DNA from: Neobacillus rhizophilus
GTDB taxonomy: Bacteria > Bacillota > Bacilli > Bacillales > Cytobacillaceae
Assembly: GCF_018343535.1 (NCBI RefSeq)
Contig: NZ_JAGYPF010000009.1
Location: 1-64,000, forward strand
Direction: 5' to 3'
DNA length: 64,000 nucleotides
Every line of letters begins with the position of its first letter. Position 1 is the stretch's first letter. The notes below the pieces were generated by a model. The model saw nothing but the letters and a program-made list of their open reading frames with translations, made no database searches and was not told the origin of the DNA. Of the stretch, positions 1 through 6,245 are shown piece after piece. Made by a program: the position numbers and the translations under genes.

Positions 1-90
1 GGAAGCAAGCTCCCAGTGATTCGCTCGACTTGCATGTATTAGGCACGCCGCCAGCGTTCGTCCTGAGCCAGGATCAAACTCTCCAATAAA
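1..90 (-). rRNA. rrs: 16S ribosomal RNA, 5' end only
   Basis: The reverse complement begins with the conserved bacterial 16S start: AGAGTTTGATCCTGGCTCAG is followed by the universal ACGAACGCTGGCGGCGTGCC segment. Only about 90 nt are present; the gene runs off the left edge of the window. The 5' end is placed by similarity to Bacillus 16S genes and may be off by a few bases. It is the first gene of an rrn operon transcribed leftwards, in the same direction as the ribosomal-protein genes. Confidence 0.97.
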
Positions 91-222
91 GTTGAGTTGA
101 TTAGCTCAAAAATGTTACGTTGGCTTCGTTTCAAATGAAACGAATATTATTGTTTGTTGACGTTTTTGTTTGTTTAGTTTTCAAAGAACCATCTTACCGT
201 GCCACTTAAGAGCGACTTTATT
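91..222 (-). other. rrn leader with boxA-like motif and processing hairpin
   Basis: Transcribed leader between the rrn promoters and 16S. At 176-190 the minus strand reads GGTTCTTTGAAAACT, like the boxA antitermination element of Bacillus rrn leaders. At 125-144 there is a 9-bp perfect hairpin, TTCGTTTCA paired with TGAAACGAA, a likely part of the 16S processing structure. No open reading frame is supported here. Confidence 0.7.
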
Positions 223-251
223 AATATATCATCCGCTAACTTAAAAGTCAA
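223..251 (-). promoter_or_regulatory. rrn promoter P2
   Basis: On the minus strand TTGACT (-35) is separated by exactly 17 bp from TATATT (-10), a near-consensus SigA promoter. It lies about 135 bp upstream of 16S and downstream of a second promoter of the same design, the tandem arrangement typical of Bacillus rRNA operons. Confidence 0.85.
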
Positions 252-294
252 CAACTTTTTTCAAGTTGTTTTTTTGTCAGCAGCGACGTTTATT

Positions 295-323
295 AATATA
301 ACAAGATAATAATCGAATGTCAA
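295..323 (-). promoter_or_regulatory. rrn promoter P1
   Basis: On the minus strand TTGACA (-35, perfect) is followed after 17 bp by TATATT (-10). Both tandem promoters share the sequence TATATTAATAAA around the -10 and downstream of it, which suggests duplication or matched start-site control. Confidence 0.88.
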
Positions 324-346
324 CAGTCTTTTCAAAAAAACATAGT

Positions 347-577
347 TTACCCCTTTTTTTGTTCTTTCTTACCTCTGCGTATGTATTTAAAACACTCATT
401 TGGTGAAGCGACTCTTCTAAATAAATCAAATAGAATTTTGTATCTTTCTTCCATTGCTCTTTTCACAATATGATCAATACGATCATCCCTTAAGTCAAAA
501 AGAATTTCATCCATTTCTCTCTTTATTAAGTATTCTATTTCTTTTACTTCCTTCTCGTTGATTAAAAGCCCGTACAT
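347..577 (-). CDS. small conserved-looking hypothetical protein (76 aa)
   Basis: A 76-residue, highly charged and probably helical soluble protein. It has alternating Glu/Lys/Arg stretches, a central segment IKREMDEILFDLRDDRID, and a basic tail ending KKEQKKG. The start ATG has a clear ribosome binding site (GGAGGTT, six bases upstream). There is no signal peptide, membrane segment or cysteine motif apart from one Cys near residue 62. It lies between pdaB and the rrn promoters, on the rrn strand. From memory, similar small ORFs occur in other Bacillaceae, but I know of no assigned function. That it is a real gene is supported by start context and by amino-acid composition. Confidence 0.7.
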   Translation of the reverse strand: MYGLLINEKEVKEIEYLIKREMDEILFDLRDDRIDHIVKRAMEERYKILFDLFRRVASPNECFKYIRRGKKEQKKG

Positions 578-650
578 AGATAACCTCCAATAAATGGTAT
601 GTTATAGTAGTCTTTTCCATTTTGTTTACTTTTATAATAAAAATCTTTCA

Positions 651-679
651 TCATATTTTTAAAAATCACATCATATGTT
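651..679 (+). promoter_or_regulatory. possible SigE-type promoter of pdaB
   Basis: TCATATT is followed after 14 bp by CATATGTT, approximating the mother-cell SigE pattern (-35 KMATATT, -10 CATACANT) with two -10 mismatches. The position, about 35 bp before the pdaB start, is suitable. pdaB is a sporulation gene in Bacillus subtilis. This is a pattern match only. Confidence 0.35.
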
Positions 680-713
680 TGAGACAAGGATAGCAGTGGA
701 CGAGGTGGAAGCG

Positions 714-1466
714 ATGAATTTCTTTTTTATTGTTAATGGTAAAGCGTTAAAAAGTGTTGTATTAATTATGGTTGCCGCTTTCTTTACAGCTTGGTTTCTC
801 TATATGGAGAACCTGACGCAAATCCCTGTATTCTCAACCAAGGATGGTCCAAAAGCCGTTTTCCGAGGTGAAAAAGATGTGGCCCTAACATTTAATATTG
901 GCTGGGGCGACGTTAAAGCAGAGCCTATTTTGGATACGTTGAAAAAGGAAAATGTGAAGTCGGCCACATTCTTTTTATCCGGTTCCTGGGCGGAGCGACA
1001 TCCGGATATTGTCAGCCGGATTGTCAAGGACGGCTATGAAATCGGCCTGCTTGGTTATAACTATGTAGACTATCAGGACGAAGAGGATGGAAAAATCAGC
1101 AAAGACATTTTAAAGGCCCAGGAGGTTTTTAAAAAGTTAAATGTAAAGGGGATTAAACTTCTAAGGGCTCCAACAGGACATTTTGATAAACGCACATTAT
1201 CGATTGCGAAGCGTTACGGCTACACAGTCGTACATTGGCGTTTGGATTCAAAGGACTGGCAAAATCCAGGTGTAGCGAAGATTGTAGAAAATGTGGAGAA
1301 TGCAGAAAAAGGTGATATTATTCTTCTGCATGCCTCCGATTCTGCCAAACAAACAGCAGAGGCTTTACCGCTAATTCTGCAGGACCTTAGGCAAAAAGGC
1401 CTAAAATTCGTAACCGTATCCGAAATGATTGCAAACGGAGATGTCCAATCTAAAGAAATAAAATAA
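714..1466 (+). CDS. pdaB: PdaB, sporulation polysaccharide-deacetylase-family protein
   Basis: A 250-aa NodB-fold (carbohydrate esterase 4) protein with an N-terminal membrane anchor at about residues 12-31. In Bacillus, PdaB is needed to keep spores viable after completion of the cortex. The ATG at 714 is preferred over the in-frame ATG at 675 because GAGGTGG precedes it and the protein then starts MNFFF like other PdaB proteins. Visible motifs are LTFNIGWGD (58-66), RAPTG in the middle, SKDW, and LLHASDSA near the end. The usual first catalytic Asp of CE4 enzymes is Asn61 here, and the second motif (GYEIGLLGYNY, 107-117) lacks the metal-binding histidines, so deacetylase activity is doubtful. 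It is convergent with kbaA, with a shared terminator. Confidence 0.93.
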   Translation: MNFFFIVNGKALKSVVLIMVAAFFTAWFLYMENLTQIPVFSTKDGPKAVFRGEKDVALTFNIGWGDVKAEPILDTLKKENVKSATFFLSGSWAERHPDIVSRIVKDGYEIGLLGYNYVDYQDEEDGKISKDILKAQEVFKKLNVKGIKLLRAPTGHFDKRTLSIAKRYGYTVVHWRLDSKDWQNPGVAKIVENVENAEKGDIILLHASDSAKQTAEALPLILQDLRQKGLKFVTVSEMIANGDVQSKEIK

Positions 1467-1470
1467 CCAT

Positions 1471-1508
1471 AAAAAAACCGCCCGAAAAATTAAACGGACG
1501 GTTTTTTT
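1471..1508. terminator. bidirectional terminator between pdaB and kbaA
   Basis: AAAAAAACCG and CGGTTTTTTT arms flank a GC stem, giving a T-run on either strand. The hairpin follows the pdaB stop on the plus strand and overlaps the last codons of kbaA on the minus strand. Confidence 0.85.
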
Positions 1509-2179
1509 GTTAATTTTTTACCTGCTTTATTTTTTCTACGATTATCGGTTGATTCGCTTATGCGTTGCTGACGTTCCTTTACTGACTTTGCATTTAATTT
1601 ATGAAGAACCAGCAGTTGGTAGGCATTGCAGGCAAGTAACGCTGCCACCATTAAATAGAGCCAGCTTCTTTCATTTTCCTGAAGGGCTGGCATCCACTCC
1701 ACAAGGGTAACAACAACCATAAAGAAAAGAGCAGGAACAAACGCCTCCCGGTTGGTTTGTTTCATTTTATACCAGGCAGCAATTAATCCTACAGCCAAAA
1801 CAAAGACCGCCAACCCTACATAAGGAAGCAGCGAATCTCCCTCTTTTGCAAAATTGACATAGCGAAAATAAACTAAATCAAACAGGGCAAACAGTAGCAG
1901 AATGACCTGAACCCCATTCCAAAGGGTGACGGATTTAAATATACCTAATCCGAAGCGATGGACCGTTAAATAGGCAAAAAAGCCCATTTGGCTGATCAAG
2001 CTGAATAAAAAGCCCATGAAAAGCAGCCATACCGCTGTGGAAACGATGTCGATTATTTGAAAATCAATAAAATATGACTCAAATTCATTCCAGCGAACAA
2101 TAAAACCTACAACAGCCGTCGTGATTCCTCCGACTAATAATGTGGTCATAAACAGTCTTACCCAGTTACGGCTTGTCAC
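1490..2179 (-). CDS. kbaA: KbaA, KinB-signalling pathway activation protein
   Basis: A polytopic membrane protein of about 229 aa with roughly six transmembrane helices and the characteristic segment SQMGFFAYLTVHRFGL. In Bacillus subtilis KbaA activates the KinB branch of the sporulation phosphorelay. I place the start at the GTG at 2179, because GGGGG lies seven bases upstream and the protein then starts near TSRNWVRLF, matching the family. An in-frame ATG at 2227 has no good ribosome binding site. The C-terminus carries a basic hydrophilic tail (about 30 residues, ending KKLTKKPSV) that makes it longer than the roughly 200 aa of B. subtilis. It sits between gerD and pdaB, as in relatives. 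Confidence 0.9.
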   Translation of the reverse strand: MTSRNWVRLFMTTLLVGGITTAVVGFIVRWNEFESYFIDFQIIDIVSTAVWLLFMGFLFSLISQMGFFAYLTVHRFGLGIFKSVTLWNGVQVILLLFALFDLVYFRYVNFAKEGDSLLPYVGLAVFVLAVGLIAAWYKMKQTNREAFVPALFFMVVVTLVEWMPALQENERSWLYLMVAALLACNAYQLLVLHKLNAKSVKERQQRISESTDNRRKNKAGKKLTKKPSV

Positions 2180-2323
2180 ACTATAAACCCCCATAAAAAA
2201 ATAATACATTCTGATTGTACCAAGCAAAATTTGAAAAATCCATAAAATGAGTGAACCGCGTATAATCTTTCGACATTTTCTTCATTATAAAATTAAGGAT
2301 TCTTATGTGAAAGGAGCTTCAAA

Positions 2324-2923
2324 ATGAGAGCAAAATTTACTGTGCTCCTCCTGCCTGTTTTTGTTTTTTTGACTAGCTGTTCCGGTAACAACGATCTTAG
2401 CGCCGGGTTGCAGCCTGATTATGATCAGACCAAAAAAATGGTCGTGGATATTTTAAAGACGGATGATGGAAAGAAAGCCATCCAAGATGTCATGTCCGAT
2501 GACAAAATGAAGGAAAAACTGGTGATGGACCAAAATGTCGTGGCTCAGACGATTGAACAAACATTAACCTCTGATAAAGCAACAGAGTTTTGGAAAAAAA
2601 CCTTTAGCGACGCGAAATTTGCTCAAGGCGTTGCCAAGAACATGCGGGCAGAAAATGAAAAACTACTTAAGGATTTAATGAATGACCCTGAATATAGAGC
2701 CATGATGATCGAAGTGTTCAAGGAACCGGAAATTCAAAAGCAAATGGCCGATGCCCTGAAAAGCAAGGAGTATCGTGAACAGCTTCAAAATGTAATAACC
2801 GAGACTATTGACAGCCCGCTTTATAAAGCAAAAATTCAGGAATTGCTCTTAAAAGCCGCTGAGCAGGCAAATACCAAAGAAACCTCAAAAGACAACAAAA
2901 GCGGCAGTGAGCAAGGTTCATAA
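2324..2923 (+). CDS. gerD: GerD, spore germination lipoprotein
   Basis: A 199-aa lipoprotein with a signal peptide ending in the lipobox LTSC (Cys19), so it is anchored to the outer face of the inner spore membrane. GerD clusters the nutrient germinant receptors into a germinosome in Bacillus. The body is alpha-helical and charged, with repeated helical units (KMVVDILK, EKLLKDLMNDPEYRAMMIEVF), and the last 20 residues are hydrophilic Ser/Lys/Asn-rich. AAAGGAG lies eight bases before the ATG. It is divergent from kbaA and convergent with salA. In relatives gerD is SigG-dependent; I saw no convincing SigG boxes. Confidence 0.95.
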   Translation: MRAKFTVLLLPVFVFLTSCSGNNDLSAGLQPDYDQTKKMVVDILKTDDGKKAIQDVMSDDKMKEKLVMDQNVVAQTIEQTLTSDKATEFWKKTFSDAKFAQGVAKNMRAENEKLLKDLMNDPEYRAMMIEVFKEPEIQKQMADALKSKEYREQLQNVITETIDSPLYKAKIQELLLKAAEQANTKETSKDNKSGSEQGS

Positions 2924-2934
2924 TTCCACTACCC

Positions 2935-2974
2935 AAAATAAAAACCTCCTCCAAACGGAAGAGGTTTTATTTTG
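2935..2974. terminator. bidirectional terminator between gerD and salA
   Basis: AAAATAAAAACCTC pairs with GAGGTTTTATTTT, and an inner CTCC/GGAA(G) stem extends it. It carries A/T runs on both sides and so can end gerD (plus) and salA (minus) transcripts. Confidence 0.88.
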
Positions 2975-3027
2975 GCTGCAGTTCTTTTTTACTACTCAAA
3001 CCCCAGCAAAACTGCAGATCCGAAAAA

Positions 3028-4080
3028 TTACTTTCCAAGCCGGTCCGCGACTTTTTCGGCAATTTCCAAATAAATTTTTCCTAACTGATGGTCTTCCTGA
3101 TAGATGGACGGCGCAAAGTCTTCATCGTTCCAATCAGGCTGGTTAAGCGGCAGGCGTCCAAGCACTTCCGTATTTAACTCGTCGGCCAATTTATCTCCGC
3201 CGCCGCGACCAAACACATATTCCTTTTCACCTGTCAGCTTGCTTTCAAAATAGGCCATGTTCTCAATAACTCCAAGCACTTCATGATCGGTTTTCATCGC
3301 CATCGCACCTGCGCGGGCAGCTACAAAGGCAGCGGTTGGATGCGGGGTTGTAACGATAATTTCTTTACATGCCGGCAGCATGCTATGAACATCTAAGGCA
3401 ACGTCGCCTGTTCCTGGCGGTAAGTCCAGGAGTAAATAATCTATGTCTCCCCACTCTACCTCATTGAAAAAGCTGTTGAGCATTTTTCCGAGCATTGGGC
3501 CGCGCCAGATAATTGGTGAATTATCCTCTACGAAAAATCCCATTGAAATTACTTGAACACCAAAACGCTCAACAGGAATAATCTTTTCGCCTCGGACAAC
3601 CGGCCGATTCGTAATTCCCATCATATCCGGTACGCTGAAACCGTAAATGTCGGCATCGATAAGCCCGACCTTTTTACCTAAGCGCGCCAGAGCAACAGCG
3701 AGGTTAACAGATACCGTCGATTTTCCTACTCCGCCTTTTCCGCTGGCAATTGCGATAAAGGTAGTGGACTGGGAATTAAGGAGATTTTTTTCCTTTTCTG
3801 GTTCAGCGTGACGATGGGCAGCAAGCACCTCATCAGGAAGCTGGCTGAAGCGGATTCCTACTGTTGCGGCACCCGCTTCCTTCAACAAGTTCACAATTTG
3901 CGTTTGCAGCTGCAGCTGCTCACTCGTTCCTGTTCTAGCAATCGCTACCTTGACACTGACATGGCTTTTTTCTTCTTTAATTTTTATTTCTTCTACAGCA
4001 TTTAATTCTGCTAAAGTTTTATGTAAAAATGGCTCTTTGAGGCTGCCAACAACCTCGCGGATTCTTGCTTCAGTTAACAT
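3028..4080 (-). CDS. salA: SalA/Mrp-family P-loop ATPase
   Basis: A 350-aa MRP/NBP35-type ATPase. An N-terminal MIP18-like domain (about 1-85) is followed by a deviant Walker A, GKGGVGKST (114-122), then DADIYGFSVP and LLLDLPPGTGD. In Bacillus subtilis SalA is a transcriptional regulator that represses scoC and so raises protease expression; other Mrp proteins carry Fe-S clusters. The C-terminal CxxC typical of Fe-S carriers is absent: the region reads IENMAYFESKLTGEKEY. The start is the ATG at 4080, which has GGTGAGGTG seven bases upstream; an in-frame upstream start at 4098 lacks support. It is followed on the minus strand by the gerD-salA terminator. Confidence 0.92.
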   Translation of the reverse strand: MLTEARIREVVGSLKEPFLHKTLAELNAVEEIKIKEEKSHVSVKVAIARTGTSEQLQLQTQIVNLLKEAGAATVGIRFSQLPDEVLAAHRHAEPEKEKNLLNSQSTTFIAIASGKGGVGKSTVSVNLAVALARLGKKVGLIDADIYGFSVPDMMGITNRPVVRGEKIIPVERFGVQVISMGFFVEDNSPIIWRGPMLGKMLNSFFNEVEWGDIDYLLLDLPPGTGDVALDVHSMLPACKEIIVTTPHPTAAFVAARAGAMAMKTDHEVLGVIENMAYFESKLTGEKEYVFGRGGGDKLADELNTEVLGRLPLNQPDWNDEDFAPSIYQEDHQLGKIYLEIAEKVADRLGK

Positions 4081-4194
4081 TGAAAAACACCTCACCAATT
4101 GAATTCGTTTCCATCTAACAGTATATCATAACTATGGCAATATACAGTTAATTGAATCACACATTAAAACCACCGCCATAGGAATAACCTCAAA

Positions 4195-4313
4195 TAAATG
4201 TAAACTCGCCGATTGGCGAGTCCGTTAGGACGGTTCATGAGGCGTAGTTGAATTTATGCGTTAAGAACGTGTGAAATTCGGGAAAATTTTATACGTTCTT
4301 ATTAGCTAAAAAG
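4195..4313 (+). repeat. 119-bp structured intergenic repeat, copy 1
   Basis: About 90% identical, without gaps, to 14897-15015. It contains three inverted repeats in order: CTCGCCGATTGGCGAG, CCGTTAGGACGG, and a long hairpin at 4263-4300. In that hairpin, arms AAGAACGT and ACGTTCTT enclose a further wobble-containing stem and a GGGA loop. Both copies end in ATTAGCTAAAAAG and lie directly downstream of a minus-strand gene (here cwlD, 25 bp away). There is no T-run, so it is not a standard terminator. The plus orientation is assigned because the loop fits GNRA on that strand. Confidence 0.85.
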
Positions 4314-4338
4314 AGAAGGTGTTAATTCCCGCCTTCCC

Positions 4339-5070
4339 TTAATCTGTTTCTTTTAATTCCTTTTCATTCGTGAAATATCTTATGATCCCTTTATATATAG
4401 AGGCTGCAACCTTCTCTTGATAGTCCTCCCGCTTTAATTTTGCCTTTTCAGCAGGATTGGAGAGAAAACCAACCTCGACCAGAACGCCCGGTTTTTTTGA
4501 ATGTTTTAAAATATAAACCCCACCTATTGGCTTGGCTTTTCGATTAGTATTTTCTAAGTTTTCCCTGAGCTCCTCTTGAATAAACTTGGCCGCCCTGGCG
4601 TTTTCCTTAAAATGAGGGGCGTAAAAGGTTTGGGCGCCGCTCCATCTTGACGAAGGTATAGCATTTAAGTGAATGCTGACAAAGAAGTCATTATCCTCTT
4701 CATTAATCATCTTTAATCTGTTTTTCAGATCCTCCACTTTTCTCCTGCTGTAGCCTCTAGTATCAGCATCTGCCAAATCGGTATCGGTTTCTCTTGTCAT
4801 CACAACAAGTGCACCCTGCTGCTGCAGATAATCTCTGACCTTTAAAGTGATGTTAAGAGCAATGTCTTTTTCAAGCGTCTCGCCCGTACCGGCCCCGCCA
4901 TCCGGGCCGCCGTGGCCAGCATCAAGCAGAATAATTTTTCCGGAAAGCGGAAGACTCCAATCTTTCCAGGAATCATCCTCTGCAAAATCATACTGTAAAA
5001 TTAAAAATAGTGCTAATAAGCCAACTGAAAAAAAAATGATTTTTATTCTTTTTGTTACCAACCAAATCAT
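4339..5070 (-). CDS. cwlD: CwlD, sporulation N-acetylmuramoyl-L-alanine amidase
   Basis: A 243-aa zinc amidase (Amidase_3) with an N-terminal membrane/signal segment (about residues 8-27). In Bacillus, CwlD acts in the mother cell/forespore space with PdaA to make muramic delta-lactam in the cortex. Motifs are LLDAGHGGPDGG (zinc ligand His53), TLEKDIALNI (Glu67), FFVSIHLNA (His), and the catalytic Glu in VLVEVGFLSN. All expected ligands are present. The start ATG has GGAAGGA upstream. It follows ybaK after 76 bp and precedes salA, as in B. subtilis, but a 119-bp repeat separates it from salA. Confidence 0.95.
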   Translation of the reverse strand: MIWLVTKRIKIIFFSVGLLALFLILQYDFAEDDSWKDWSLPLSGKIILLDAGHGGPDGGAGTGETLEKDIALNITLKVRDYLQQQGALVVMTRETDTDLADADTRGYSRRKVEDLKNRLKMINEEDNDFFVSIHLNAIPSSRWSGAQTFYAPHFKENARAAKFIQEELRENLENTNRKAKPIGGVYILKHSKKPGVLVEVGFLSNPAEKAKLKREDYQEKVAASIYKGIIRYFTNEKELKETD

Positions 5071-5146
5071 TCCTTCCCGCTCGTCCCTTGTTCAATAATT
5101 TATATGGGACAAGGCGGGACTTTAGAACAGGAATGAAGGCATTGAA

Positions 5147-5590
5147 TTAATGAAGCCGAAGCTTATGGCGTCTTTGCCCTTTTTCATAGCCCTCTCTCCA
5201 CCAGACATGGACATATTGTTCACAGTGATAATAGAGCGATTCACTCATGACGCCCTCTTCACCATTTCCCCAATAAAGGAGGAAATTAAATAACGTATCA
5301 ATTAAATGCTTTTCTTCATTAAAGCAGCGCATTCTTACCTGTTCTATATTTTCCCCATGGTAGCCAAATTTGCTAAATTTAGCTCCCAATAGAAAAGCTT
5401 CAAGGGCAATATCATAACAGGCCTCTTCCACCCCAGAATTCATAATCAGGCTTGAGGCAATCTTGGTCGATCCAAAATATTGCCGCACTCTTTCTTTTAA
5501 TGTATTAATGGATAGGTCCCGAAGCACGGACCGTTCGTATTTAATCTGCTTTTCACGTCTTTTTTCTTTAAAGGTTGTAATAACAGTCAC
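5147..5590 (-). CDS. ybaK: YbaK, DUF2521-family protein
   Basis: A 147-aa soluble protein that I recognise as the Bacillus YbaK family found next to cwlD. It has a basic N-terminus (FKEKRREKQIKYERSVLRDL) and an aromatic C-terminal segment (YVHVWWREGYEKGQRR). It has no signal peptide or known catalytic motif, and its function is unknown. It starts with GTG at 5590, preceded by GAGGTG with an eight-base spacer. In relatives rpsI and ybaK/cwlD are close neighbours; here about 8 kb of accessory genes separates them. Confidence 0.88.
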   Translation of the reverse strand: MTVITTFKEKRREKQIKYERSVLRDLSINTLKERVRQYFGSTKIASSLIMNSGVEEACYDIALEAFLLGAKFSKFGYHGENIEQVRMRCFNEEKHLIDTLFNFLLYWGNGEEGVMSESLYYHCEQYVHVWWREGYEKGQRRHKLRLH

Positions 5591-5789
5591 TTCTTTTCAC
5601 CTCTTAGGACTATTCTTCATCCTTCCTTACGAAGAAATGCAAAAGTCCCCGCCGTTTTCATTGCCAATTTTTATCCTAACTGGACAAATGGGCAAAACCT
5701 CTTCTTCCAAAATGCTATTCGCCCTTTTTAATGAAAAAAGTTCCTGTATTAGTTCAATTGCCGTCTCTAAAGTACCCCTTTATTTATAA

Positions 5790-5798
5790 AATACAGTA
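5790..5798 (+). promoter_or_regulatory. possible sporulation -10 element before the 95-aa gene
   Basis: AATACAGTA resembles the SigE/SigK -10 (CATANNNTA) with one mismatch. The identical 9-mer occurs at 6219-6227 before cotH, each time a short distance upstream of a strong ribosome binding site. The -35 is not clear. Confidence 0.3.
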
Positions 5799-5826
5799 CA
5801 AGCCATTGAAAGGAGGTGATTCTTAG

Positions 5827-6114
5827 ATGCCCCCAAGTGGTTCTAACAGCAGCCCAAGCAATACTGATAGCTCAACAAACACACCTTTCCCTGCTGTTTG
5901 TGCTAACGATGTAGCCGTTCTTGATGTGAATCCTGGAAATGGACGTATTCAAGACGTTGACTTTGCCCCCAATACTATCGTTTTACAAGGTTGTACAATC
6001 ACTACAACTGGAGCAAATGCAACTCCTTTGGCAGATGCCGTAAGATGCTTATCCCAAAATGGCTTCCGCTTTGTAGGAAGCGTTGGCAACAGAGCGATCT
6101 TCATTAGATGCTAA
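5827..6114 (+). CDS. small Ser/Thr-rich protein upstream of cotH; putative coat-associated protein
   Basis: A 95-aa protein of unknown family. Residues 1-22 are low-complexity Ser/Thr/Pro/Asn (ten Ser/Thr among 22). The remainder is a compact-looking domain with four cysteines (25, 56, 74 and the C-terminal residue 95). There is no classical signal peptide. A near-perfect ribosome binding site (AAAGGAGGTG) precedes the ATG. A strong hairpin ends its transcript before cotH. CotH kinases phosphorylate serines in coat proteins encoded nearby (CotB, CotG in B. subtilis), so a role as coat protein or CotH substrate is a reasonable guess from context only. Confidence 0.7.
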   Translation: MPPSGSNSSPSNTDSSTNTPFPAVCANDVAVLDVNPGNGRIQDVDFAPNTIVLQGCTITTTGANATPLADAVRCLSQNGFRFVGSVGNRAIFIRC

Positions 6115-6128
6115 TGAATGAAAACGAT

Positions 6129-6172
6129 GGAAAACCAAGGGACTTTGCCCCTTGGTTTTCCTTGGTATTTTT
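6129..6172 (+). terminator. terminator after the 95-aa gene
   Basis: A 13-bp perfect stem (GGAAAACCAAGGG with CCCTTGGTTTTCC, seven-base loop) is followed by TTGGTATTTTT. It separates the small gene from cotH, implying that the two are separately transcribed or that cotH depends partly on readthrough. Confidence 0.8.
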
Positions 6173-6218
6173 CGGCGAATTATTTGACGCAGTTAAAACT
6201 CTTTTTCCAATGAAGTCA

Positions 6219-6227
6219 AATACAGTA
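6219..6227 (+). promoter_or_regulatory. possible sporulation -10 element before cotH
   Basis: AATACAGTA, the same 9-mer as at 5790-5798, lies just upstream of the cotH ribosome binding site AAAGGAG. The start site would fall very near the ribosome binding site, so this is weak evidence on its own; the repeat of the motif is the main reason to list it. Confidence 0.25.
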
Positions 6228-6245
6228 GAAAGGAGTAACTTACTA

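Noticed and set aside
675..713. Upstream in-frame ATG extending pdaB by 13 residues
   Set aside because: There is no ribosome binding site; the ATG at 714 has one and gives the family N-terminus.
2251..2290. SigG promoter for gerD
   Set aside because: Only a partial -35-like TGAACC and a poor -10 (CATTTTC) could be aligned; not convincing enough to list.
4263..4300. Hairpin of repeat copy 1 as an intrinsic terminator of cwlD
   Set aside because: Neither strand has a T-run after the stem, and the same hairpin recurs inside a larger conserved element.
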